This document shows positions 13,300 through 19,909 of a stretch of 19,909 nt of DNA, piece by piece (within the stretch, counting starts at the first letter, position 1; every line of letters starts with the position of its first letter). The notes below the pieces were generated by a model. It was not told the origin of the DNA and ran no database searches. It saw only the letters and a program-made list of their open reading frames with translations. This DNA comes from DASPKX01 sp035627835. Its GTDB lineage: Bacteria; Verrucomicrobiota; Verrucomicrobiia; Limisphaerales; SXQI01. The stretch spans positions 1 to 19,909 of the forward strand of contig DASPKX010000072.1 of the NCBI GenBank assembly GCA_035627835.1, given 5' to 3'. The translations under genes were made by a program, and so were the position numbers.

Positions 13300-14639
13300 A
13301 GCTCCTCGGCCTAGCGCTATTGGTCGCAATCGCCGCAGCGGTGTTGCGATTGGGTCTTCTTGTTTACGCCGCTTACGTCGCTTGTGCGTTAATCGCGCTG
13401 AGCAAACTCTTCTCGCGGGCGTGGGCGCATAACATCGAAGCCTCTCGCAATGAAGTCCCTCTCAAGCACGAGATCGGGGACAAGTTCAGTATGGAGGTGA
13501 CTCTGACAAACCATTCCGGACTGAACGCTCCATGGCTGCTCGCGGAGGATTACGTCGCTCAGAACGACTTCACTTCGCGTCCTCAGCGCATCAAGTTGAG
13601 GGGTGAAACCCGTGGTATTCTCTCGCTCAAAAAGAATTCCGAGCAAACGCTCACCTACGAAGTCGAACTGCTGCGCAGGGGATGTTATCAATTTGGCCCG
13701 CTGCTTCTCGAGACCGGCGACTTGTTTGGGCTCCAACGCGATTTCCGACTCCTCACGAAGCCTGCCATAGTCACGGTTTACCCGAAACTCCTGCCGCTCC
13801 ACGGCTACGACATTCAATCAAACAGGCCGATGGGCGAGATCCGCCTAACCAACCGCCTCTTTGATGATCCGACCCGCGTTCAGGGGATCAAACCGCACGT
13901 TCCCGGCGAACCGCTCAATCGCATTCACTGGAGAGCCACGGCGCGAACGGGGCAGCTTCAAAGCAAGGTGTATGAATCCACTTCCGTAGCGGGCGCGACC
14001 ATTGTTCTCGATTTCTCGAAGAGCGCGTTTCCTCCGCCTGGCGAATATTACGGCTCTGAACTTGCGATCCAACTCGCGGCCGCCATCGCTGAGGCTCTCA
14101 CGCAACTGAACGAGCAAGTCGGCTTGGCCACGAACGGCGTTGACGCGCTGGAACGCCTGAAACATTCCACCGCTGATCTGAGTTTTCGCAGCCGCACCGT
14201 CGCCCAGCACAAATTTCGGGAGAACATTGCAAAACCAATTCCGCAGCCGGTGCTCGTCCCAACCCGGCGTGACGTTGAGCAGTTTGAACGAATCCTCGAT
14301 CAGCTCGCGCGGCTCGAACTCAGCGACGACTTCCCATATGCGGAATTGCTCGCGCAAGCGGCTCCTCGTTTTCCACGATCAGCGACCGTGCTGGCCGTCC
14401 TGGGCAACGTGACGGAAGAGACCGCCTTGGCCCTCGCCTCCCTGGAGCAACGAGGCTTTTGCGTAACGGCTCTGGTAATCTCCGCGGGAGAGCGCGGCAA
14501 TCCGCGATGGGCCACAGCGCCCGAGTGGGCCGCGCACTTGTTGGAACGCGACATCCCTTACCGGTGGGTTCCAGATGAGACGACGGTGCAATCAATCTGC
14601 ACCCCGGAAGGCCTTAGCAACCTAAGCGCCCGCGCATGA
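13296..14639 (+). CDS. DUF58 domain-containing membrane protein
   Basis: 447 residues. Two N-terminal hydrophobic stretches (about 2-16 and 19-38) form a membrane hairpin. A beta-rich domain follows with the LLRRGCYQFGPLLLETGDLFGL element typical of the family. The DUF58 signature lies at about 196-225: GIKPHVPGEPLNRIHWRATART (shown as key residues Pro-Gly-Glu, Ile-His-Trp, Ala-Arg). DUF58 proteins are normally encoded next to MoxR and are assumed to be its client or partner, carrying a von Willebrand-like fold near the C-terminus; the FSKSAFP stretch after VLDF may be a degenerate MIDAS. It is coupled to moxR by a four-base ATGA overlap at 13296-13299 and to the next gene by another at 14636-14639. 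Confidence 0.9.
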   Translation: MKLLGLALLVAIAAAVLRLGLLVYAAYVACALIALSKLFSRAWAHNIEASRNEVPLKHEIGDKFSMEVTLTNHSGLNAPWLLAEDYVAQNDFTSRPQRIKLRGETRGILSLKKNSEQTLTYEVELLRRGCYQFGPLLLETGDLFGLQRDFRLLTKPAIVTVYPKLLPLHGYDIQSNRPMGEIRLTNRLFDDPTRVQGIKPHVPGEPLNRIHWRATARTGQLQSKVYESTSVAGATIVLDFSKSAFPPPGEYYGSELAIQLAAAIAEALTQLNEQVGLATNGVDALERLKHSTADLSFRSRTVAQHKFRENIAKPIPQPVLVPTRRDVEQFERILDQLARLELSDDFPYAELLAQAAPRFPRSATVLAVLGNVTEETALALASLEQRGFCVTALVISAGERGNPRWATAPEWAAHLLERDIPYRWVPDETTVQSICTPEGLSNLSARA

Positions 14640-16168
14640 AGCCAAAGTTTAAAACGGCTGCTGATTTCTTTGCGATTGCGGCCTGCCCCGCCCTCATCAT
14701 CGGCTTGGTTTGGACGTTGGTGTTCTTTCTTCTCGATGTCTTTTACGGCGGTGGTTGGAAGGGTGCCCTCCAGTGGACTCTGTTCTGGTTTGTGCTGGCG
14801 ATGACTCTCGTCTCTAGAATTGCGGTTCAGCGCGCGCCCGCAATCGCCATGCTGTATGGAGCTACGCTCGCGGGGGCGACCAGCCTTGTGCTCCTGCAAT
14901 ATGTTGGCGGCCGTCCTTCCGCTTTCATCTTCCTCGCAATCATCTGGTGGGCAACTCACAAACTCACGCTGGATTGCACACTCATCGATGATGAAGACAG
15001 GACCTCAGGACAGGGTTTGCTCCAGGTCTCCAAAGTGGCTAAAGCTGCGGACGATCTCTCGGCAAAGGTAAAGCCCGTGAATCCGAAGCGCGCCCCGAAA
15101 GCAGCGAGCACGAGCAAACGCAAACTCATGGACACCAAAGCTCCCTCCGAGGAGCAAGTGCACACGCCGGGAGTATGGATCTTCTACTTCTCCCTCGCGG
15201 CGATTCCGCTATTTGGCGTCGGAGAACTCTTTCTGGAGACAGCGCTCGAGCGCCGTAGCGCGTTCACTTACCTGGCCATCTACCTGGCATGCGCTCTAGC
15301 CGTTCTGCTTCTCACCAGTTTTCTGGGTGTCCGCCGCTACCTGCGCAACCGCAACCTCCAAATGCCCACACGCATGGCCTTCGCCTGGGTGTCCAGAGGC
15401 TTGCTCATCATCGCGGTGATCTTCCTCGTATCCTTTCTCCTCCCCCGCCCGCGCGCACCATACTCGTTCGCCAACGTGATCACGAAGATCACCTCGCCAG
15501 AGCAGGAAAGTTCAGAACTGGCTCAGGACATTGCCGAAGGAGTGGCCTCTGAGGAGCCGAATGCGTCTCAAGGCGCGAGCCCATCCACCACCGACGCTTT
15601 ACAGCAGCAAGGCCCCCCCACCTCAGCTCCCGGCGATCGTGCGCGCCAGGGGCAAGCTCCAAGCGCTTTGGGCGCGATGGTTGAGCGTATTGGATCATGG
15701 CTGGTCGCCCTGTTAATCCTGGCGTGGCTGCTTTGGCGTTTCCGAAACGATTTCGTGGCGCTGCTGCACGATCTGCTCGCCTGGTGGAAAAATCTCTTCA
15801 AGGCCAAGGTTGCTCCCGTGCAACTAGTGAGGAAGCAGCGCAAAGCGGAAGAGATCCAGCGCCAGCGCCTCCGCAATCCCTTCCGCGAACCGCAGGGCGA
15901 GGATCTTGCAGGCCTGGTTCGCCACACGTTCCATTCCCTCCAGCTTTGGGCAGAGCAACACGGCGCCGGGGCTCCAGAAAGTGAAACCCCGCTCGAGTTT
16001 TCCGATCGCCTAACTCAGAGCTACCCGTCCATGCGCCGCGATGCGCTGCTCGTGGCGAAATACTACTCGCACCTGGCGTATGCCAATGAGCCCCCTCCAG
16101 CGGAAGCGCTGGACACGCTCAGAAGCTTATGGCTGACGCTCGACCAGCGATTTGCCAGGCCAAAGTAG
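14636..16168 (+). CDS. Polytopic membrane protein with DUF4129-like C-terminal domain
   Basis: 510 residues with about eight hydrophobic segments. Four lie in the first 115 residues, a Lys/Ala-rich soluble stretch follows (about 120-175), then three near 177-270, a Gln/Ser/Pro-rich extracytoplasmic linker (about 285-340), and a last one at 345-365. The cytoplasmic tail holds, from about residue 424, LVRHTFHSLQLWAEQHG, ETPLEFSDRL and a DALLVAKYYSHLAYA helix, the DUF4129 pattern. In related loci DUF4129 is fused to the membrane part of a transglutaminase-like (TgpA-type) protein; here no transglutaminase Cys-His-Asp core is visible. It starts inside the DUF58 stop (ATGA), forming a three-gene unit that probably works as a membrane complex assembled by the MoxR ATPase. 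Its precise role is unknown. Confidence 0.8.
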   Translation: MKPKFKTAADFFAIAACPALIIGLVWTLVFFLLDVFYGGGWKGALQWTLFWFVLAMTLVSRIAVQRAPAIAMLYGATLAGATSLVLLQYVGGRPSAFIFLAIIWWATHKLTLDCTLIDDEDRTSGQGLLQVSKVAKAADDLSAKVKPVNPKRAPKAASTSKRKLMDTKAPSEEQVHTPGVWIFYFSLAAIPLFGVGELFLETALERRSAFTYLAIYLACALAVLLLTSFLGVRRYLRNRNLQMPTRMAFAWVSRGLLIIAVIFLVSFLLPRPRAPYSFANVITKITSPEQESSELAQDIAEGVASEEPNASQGASPSTTDALQQQGPPTSAPGDRARQGQAPSALGAMVERIGSWLVALLILAWLLWRFRNDFVALLHDLLAWWKNLFKAKVAPVQLVRKQRKAEEIQRQRLRNPFREPQGEDLAGLVRHTFHSLQLWAEQHGAGAPESETPLEFSDRLTQSYPSMRRDALLVAKYYSHLAYANEPPPAEALDTLRSLWLTLDQRFARPK

Positions 16169-16231
16169 ATCTGCGCTGCGATTTCCCTTGGGAGGGCACA
16201 ATGCGGTGATTACCATGGTGTTTTGAACATA

Positions 16232-17041
16232 ATGCACGCGTTCTACGACACCCACGCGCATCTCGATTATCCTGAGTTCCAGCCTGATTTCGCAGAAATC
16301 CGCGAGCGGGCGCGGGCTGCTGGAATTGTGAAAATGATCAGCATCGGCACGGATGCCGAAAGCTCTAAGAGAGCAGTTCGCTTAGCCGAGGAGCATTCGG
16401 AAATCTACGCCGTTGTGGGCTGGCATCCAAGCTCCGCTTCCGAGGCGCCGGAGGACGTTCGCCCTTTCCTTCATGAGCTTGCGAAACATCCCAAGGTCGT
16501 GGCGATAGGAGAAACAGGCCTCGACTATTATCGCTTGCCCTCCACACAAGGCGGCACTCCAGACGACGACCTGCGTGAAAAATCCAAGCAGGCGGAAATC
16601 TTCAAGCAGCACCTCGAAGTGGCTGCTGCGCTGGGTTTGAACTGCGTTATTCACCAACGCGCCTCCCTCGAAGACACGCTGGCGCAATTCTCCCCTTTTA
16701 AAGGCCGAACCCGAGGCGTATTCCACTGCTTCACCGAAACTCCACAGGTGCGCCAGAGGGTCATGGAATCCGGCTGCATGGTGAGCTTCACCGGCATCCT
16801 GACCTTCAAAAGCGCTGAGGCTGTCCGAGACTCATTGAAGGCATGCGCGCCTGGGGAGTTCATGTTTGAAACGGACTGTCCATACCTGGCGCCGATTCCT
16901 TACCGTGGCAAACGCTGCGAGCCTGCTTACGTAAAAGAAATCGCAGAGTTTGCCGCGCTCGTCCTGAACCGCTCGCTCTCCGATCTGAGCCGCGAAACAT
17001 GCGCGGCGGCTGAGAATTTCTTCCCCAAGTTAAAGGGCTGA
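16232..17041 (+). CDS. tatD: TatD-family metal-dependent hydrolase
   Basis: 269 residues from the ATG at 16232, which puts FYDTHAHLDYPEF at the N-terminus as in other TatD proteins; a TTG nine bases upstream would add three residues. TatD enzymes are cytoplasmic, TIM-barrel, metal-dependent deoxyribonucleases implicated in DNA repair. The metal site is complete by motif: His8 and His10 (DTHAHLD), Glu94 (IGETGLDYY), His141 (VIHQRA), His165 (VFHCF) and Asp215 (ETDCPYLAP). The name is by family; some members act on other substrates. No Shine-Dalgarno is seen near the ATG. Two tiny upstream reading frames (ATG at 16201 and 16215, each stopping within a few codons) lie in the 63-base gap after the DUF4129 gene. 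Confidence 0.92.
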   Translation: MHAFYDTHAHLDYPEFQPDFAEIRERARAAGIVKMISIGTDAESSKRAVRLAEEHSEIYAVVGWHPSSASEAPEDVRPFLHELAKHPKVVAIGETGLDYYRLPSTQGGTPDDDLREKSKQAEIFKQHLEVAAALGLNCVIHQRASLEDTLAQFSPFKGRTRGVFHCFTETPQVRQRVMESGCMVSFTGILTFKSAEAVRDSLKACAPGEFMFETDCPYLAPIPYRGKRCEPAYVKEIAEFAALVLNRSLSDLSRETCAAAENFFPKLKG

Positions 17042-17099
17042 CTCTTTACTCGCAGGCCTTGCTGCCGTTCTAAATACTTGACCCTGCGCGACTTTTTTT

Positions 17100-17119
17100 G
17101 GTTCGATACGCCGCGAACC
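17100..17119. promoter_or_regulatory. Palindromic GGTTCG-N8-CGAACC, possible operator
   Basis: A 20-base dyad (arms 17100-17105 and 17114-17119) lies 24 bases before the TIM-barrel gene at 17143 and just after TTGACC (17078-17083). With 17-18 bases of spacing, the -10 position would fall at about 17101-17107, inside the left arm, as expected for a repressor site. A run of seven Ts (17093-17099) sits directly upstream. No regulator is encoded nearby. Confidence 0.3.
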
Positions 17120-17142
17120 GCTGATTTTCACAAAGTAAAACT

Positions 17143-18174
17143 ATGTCCCAAAGCTGCTATCATCCAAGCATTGAGGGCGCCCAGCATGGCGCCAAGAGCC
17201 TGGCCGACTTCCTCGATTACGCCAAGTGCTCTGGCGCGACCGGCGCGCAGCCATCCAACTACATGCTGCAGGCGGAAAACGGCTTTAAGTCGGCGAAGGA
17301 GATTAAAGACACTTTCGAAAAACGCGGCATGTCGCTCGACGGCATCTCTGCGCATTGCCCTTTCTGGGTGCACACAACCGCATGGACTGGCAGCCGCACC
17401 ATCCAGCCCTTTATCCCGGCAGACGTGGCCAAGAAGTCGCCCGATGAAATTGAGCGTTGGACCGAGGATTACCTCCTTCGCTTGATGGATCTCGCCGCTG
17501 AGCTAGGCATCAAGATCATGCCTATGTTCTGGGGTGTTGCTCATGGTTGGGAAGTCGCCACCGGTTACCCCTGGGGCTTCTGGCAGACCGGCAGCTACGA
17601 CATGATCAAGGAAGGGAACGAGCGCTTCGTGAAGAAGACAGCGAAGCTCCGCCAAAAGGCCAATTCCCTGGGCATGTATCTCGCCCATGAAATTCATCCA
17701 GGCACCGCCGCCATGTGTGCGGACGATTTCAACATGCTCGTTCAAGCTGCCGACGGCGACAAATGCCTCGCGGTGAATGCCGATCCTTCACACTGCTGGG
17801 AAGGTGAATCCTGGGAAACGCGCTTCCTGAAAGTCGCCCCCCGTGTATATGCCTGCCACGTAAAGAATTTCGTTATCCGCCCGGGCATGCCATTGCGTAT
17901 GGCCAATGCGAATTGGCAGCAACGCGCCATGCAGTTTGTGGACATCCCGACCGGCGACCTAAACATGACCCGCTACATCGAACTGCTTGTGGCCATCGGT
18001 TATCCGAAACGCTACTGCCAGGTGATGGGCACCAAGACCGCTCCATTGATTGTTGAGGCCGAGAGCGCTTTCCGCGATCTGGACGCCACCAGCGCCAACG
18101 GCGTGGCTTACGTTCGCGACCACCTCACGTTCCCTCTGGCTGCGGGATCATTCGAGGAAGGCATGGGAGCCTAA
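17143..18174 (+). CDS. Sugar phosphate isomerase/epimerase-like TIM-barrel protein
   Basis: 343 residues, xylose-isomerase-like (AP endonuclease family 2) barrel, cytoplasmic with no signal peptide. Likely divalent-metal ligands fall at strand ends: Glu183 in LAHEIHPG, Asp214 and His217 in NADPSHCWEG, His239 in ACHVKNF, and a Glu near the C-terminus (IVEAES). Members isomerise or epimerise sugars, inositols or related ketoses; the substrate cannot be read from sequence. Several Trp/Phe-rich loops (CPFWVHTTAW, MFWGVAHGW, YPWGFWQTG) suggest a closed hydrophobic-faced sugar pocket. The convergent neighbour is an MFS transporter, so a catabolic pairing is possible but unproven. The start has only a weak AAAG; the region before it carries a palindromic candidate operator. 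Confidence 0.83.
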   Translation: MSQSCYHPSIEGAQHGAKSLADFLDYAKCSGATGAQPSNYMLQAENGFKSAKEIKDTFEKRGMSLDGISAHCPFWVHTTAWTGSRTIQPFIPADVAKKSPDEIERWTEDYLLRLMDLAAELGIKIMPMFWGVAHGWEVATGYPWGFWQTGSYDMIKEGNERFVKKTAKLRQKANSLGMYLAHEIHPGTAAMCADDFNMLVQAADGDKCLAVNADPSHCWEGESWETRFLKVAPRVYACHVKNFVIRPGMPLRMANANWQQRAMQFVDIPTGDLNMTRYIELLVAIGYPKRYCQVMGTKTAPLIVEAESAFRDLDATSANGVAYVRDHLTFPLAAGSFEEGMGA

Positions 18175-18198
18175 GCGCCGCTTTCCAGTTCCACTTTG

Positions 18199-18229
18199 CC
18201 GCCTCTGAATCCTACGGGTTCAGAGGCGG
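18199..18229. terminator. 14-bp hairpin between convergent genes, likely terminator
   Basis: CCGCCTCTGAATCC (18199-18212) pairs with GGGTTCAGAGGCGG (18216-18229) around a three-base loop, with one G-T wobble. It starts 24 bases after the TIM-barrel gene's stop and is followed by only TTT on the plus strand, so intrinsic termination rests on stem strength. It contains the stop codon and last codons of the minus-strand MFS gene; on that strand no T-run follows. Confidence 0.7.
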
Positions 18230-19581
18230 TTTCGCACATAGCTGATGATGCGTTGGGGCGAATCCATCACCAACTCGCGAATCAGTTTCTCCGTGGTGGT
18301 TGCGGTTGCTTCCTGGAGCCGCCGAATCGTCATCAGTGTGGCCAGGAAAACCAGCCCTGCGCAGGCGTAGAACACGCTGAAGCGGTTCCACACGAACTCG
18401 CCCCAGGATTCAGTCACTCCGGAGAACGCATCAATCAGGATTCCCCACCCTACAGGAGCCAGACCCAGCGTGACATTCGCGACCACGGAATAAAGGGCAA
18501 AGAAGTGATTCCGCCCCATCTTCGGAATCACAACCATAGCGAGCCGAGTGTTGGACATGTTCACCATGGCCGCCGCAAGGCCCATAACGAACTGCAAAGC
18601 CAGCACCAGGGATAATCCAGGCTCCAACAAACCTCCCGCAATGAGCGTCCAGACCGCGATGAGAGCCAGCCATACCAGGCACCCCACAGCCAAGGTTGGC
18701 TTGCTGCCCACCCGGTCGAGCCGATGCCCCATCAACCAGAGGCTGCTTAAGCCTCCAATGTAAAAGACGGAGCTGATGTAAAGAATGCTTCCCTCCGCGA
18801 GAGACGTTTCACTGCGCAGAAAGGCGACGGTGAAGGCGGCAATTCCACCATACGCGATCGACCACGCCACATTCATCTCCAACAACCGTCTGAATGGGCC
18901 GTAGCCCAGCATCGCGAGCCAGGGCACGGGTTGGGTGGACGTTCGCGCCTCAGGCGAGATTTCCACATCGGGTATTCGCTTGAGAAAGGTGAGGCTCCAT
19001 GACCCAGCAACCGCGCTGACGATAAAAATGAAGGCGAACTGCCATGCTTGCGGATCTTCTCCAAGCACAAATCCGGAGATCAAAAATGCGGCGCAGGCTC
19101 CCACGTTCACATAGGCCGCGTCCCTTGCAAGATACTTGCCGCGCAGAATCTCCGGCACCAATGCGGTTATCCACGGCAGCCACGCGCAACTTGATATGCC
19201 GCGGGAAAGGTTAAATGCGAACAACAGAAACAAGAGAAGTCCAAGTTGCGCTTGCGCGTTGATAAAGAACCCCAGCAGCGGCACCAACCCCATCAGAAAG
19301 ATGAACATCACCCGCGTCCCCCAGCCGGCATAAACAAACTTTTTATACCCAACACGCGCGACGTAACTTGCAGCCGGTATCTGGAAGATGATCAGCAGTG
19401 GCATCATTCCAGCAATAATGCCCAGGACGGTGGCGCTCGCGCCCAGAGCCTTCGCGTAAAGGATCATTGGGCTTGCCATCACGATATGGAAGGAGATGGC
19501 GTTTAGGTTCGAGAAGACGAAGGCATTGTGCATGCCTGGTGGAAAACTTTCCCTCTCCATCGACGCCCCGGAATCGCTCAT
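18220..19581 (-). CDS. MFS transporter
   Basis: 453 residues with about 12 hydrophobic segments. The two six-helix halves are split by a charged cytoplasmic loop near residues 205-220 (KRIPDVEISPEARTS). A MFS-like motif is visible after the second segment (ASYVARVGYKK, where the family usually has G-x-L-x-D-R-x-G-R/K) and a better copy after the eighth (GHRLDRVGSKP). The substrate cannot be read from sequence; sugars or sugar derivatives would fit the convergent isomerase-like neighbour, but this is a guess. The ATG at 19581 was chosen; an in-frame ATG at about 19560 with GGGG upstream is an alternative. The small zinc-ribbon gene lies 62 bases upstream on the same strand. The last codons are part of a hairpin shared with the convergent gene. 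Confidence 0.88.
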   Translation of the reverse strand: MSDSGASMERESFPPGMHNAFVFSNLNAISFHIVMASPMILYAKALGASATVLGIIAGMMPLLIIFQIPAASYVARVGYKKFVYAGWGTRVMFIFLMGLVPLLGFFINAQAQLGLLLFLLFAFNLSRGISSCAWLPWITALVPEILRGKYLARDAAYVNVGACAAFLISGFVLGEDPQAWQFAFIFIVSAVAGSWSLTFLKRIPDVEISPEARTSTQPVPWLAMLGYGPFRRLLEMNVAWSIAYGGIAAFTVAFLRSETSLAEGSILYISSVFYIGGLSSLWLMGHRLDRVGSKPTLAVGCLVWLALIAVWTLIAGGLLEPGLSLVLALQFVMGLAAAMVNMSNTRLAMVVIPKMGRNHFFALYSVVANVTLGLAPVGWGILIDAFSGVTESWGEFVWNRFSVFYACAGLVFLATLMTIRRLQEATATTTEKLIRELVMDSPQRIISYVRNRL

Positions 19582-19643
19582 GAGCGTCTTGATGTTAGTT
19601 CGGTGCGCTGCTTAGCGCCAGCGGAACGGCTCTGCTGCGAGCA

Positions 19644-19880
19644 TCACCAGGAGGTGCCGCATTCTCGGCAGACCTGCGCGGCGGCCCGCGTGAGCTGCCC
19701 CTTTCCGGCCACAGTTTCCCGTGAATACTTGTCCAGCGTCTGGATCTTGGAACTGCGGCAGGAGGGGCAAATTCGCGCGCGCAGGCCCACTCGTTGGTTG
19801 CAACTGGAGCAAAATTCCTGCCCCTGCTCGATGCGAGCTTTGCAGCGCGGACAATATGCTGGGCAGATATCCATCGCCAT
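19644..19880 (-). CDS. Small double zinc-ribbon protein
   Basis: 78 residues with four CxxC knuckles: Cys10/Cys13, Cys24/Cys27, Cys38/Cys41 and Cys71/Cys74, plus Cys6. The first two (YCPRCKA...FCSSCNQ) form a compact ribbon separated by ten residues; the last two are 29 residues apart and form a larger ribbon rich in Lys, Arg and Thr between the knuckles. There is no membrane segment. Such proteins may bind nucleic acid or serve as protein adaptors; no function can be assigned. GGAG lies nine bases before the ATG at 19880; a second ATG two codons later is possible. It precedes the MFS gene by 62 bases on the same strand, so they could share a transcript, though nothing ties their functions. 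Confidence 0.72.
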   Translation of the reverse strand: MAMDICPAYCPRCKARIEQGQEFCSSCNQRVGLRARICPSCRSSKIQTLDKYSRETVAGKGQLTRAAAQVCRECGTSW

Positions 19881-19909
19881 TTAGCTTTGCTCCACTTCCC
19901 CGTTGCTTT

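Noticed and set aside
17100..17119. GGTTCGAT resembling a tRNA T-arm
   Set aside because: No acceptor, D or anticodon arm can be folded around it; it is better read as a simple palindrome.
1..19909. CRISPR array, insertion sequence, integrase, toxin-antitoxin or defence island
   Set aside because: No direct-repeat array, terminal inverted repeats, transposase or integrase motifs were seen, and composition is even; dgt alone is a housekeeping homologue here with no defence neighbours.

Overview
The window is about 57-58% GC by eye and densely coded on both strands, with short gaps: no stretch over 300 bases lacks a gene. The gene families point to Verrucomicrobiota, possibly a Pedosphaera/Limisphaerales-type bacterium. 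The main clues are a DUF5069 protein, a secreted PQQ-like propeller with a DWPQWRGP start, a protein ending in the LYSIGPNEVDDGG-type motif, a long-form IspH, and a MoxR ATPase with an N-terminal zinc ribbon. This placement is inference from family content; there is no rRNA or tRNA to confirm it.

Layout. (1) 1-1927, minus strand: two extended SDR nucleotide-sugar enzymes, a dTDP-L-rhamnose 4-epimerase-like protein followed, by an ATGA overlap, by a CDP-paratose 2-epimerase (rfbE/tyv type) that runs off the left edge. They look like part of a surface-polysaccharide deoxysugar cluster. (2) 2144-5013, plus strand: a secreted PQQ-like beta-propeller and a membrane-anchored protein of unknown function. 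(3) 5027-5617, minus: pyrE, convergent with the preceding gene and divergent from the next. (4) 5755-8875, plus: a large lipoprotein whose alpha/beta-hydrolase domain is split by a coiled-coil insert, overlapping by 17 nt a secreted dienelactone-hydrolase-family protein. (5) 8887-11929, minus: DUF5069 protein, then (transcribed first) ispH and dgt in a tight pair. (6) 12175-16168, plus: a moxR-DUF58-DUF4129 operon with ATGA overlaps at both junctions. (7) 16232-18174, plus: TatD nuclease-family hydrolase and a xylose-isomerase-like TIM-barrel protein. (8) 18220-19880, minus: an MFS transporter preceded by a small double-zinc-ribbon protein.

Housekeeping functions (pyrE, ispH, dgt, tatD) are interspersed with lineage-specific envelope genes. 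There is no transposase, integrase, CRISPR array, phage gene or visible compositional break. I see no clear new defence or mobile system. The most unusual items are the split-hydrolase lipoprotein with its coupled second hydrolase, the zinc-ribbon MoxR operon, and several genes that lack a Shine-Dalgarno sequence and have promoter-like hexamers so close to the ATG that leaderless or near-leaderless transcription is plausible.
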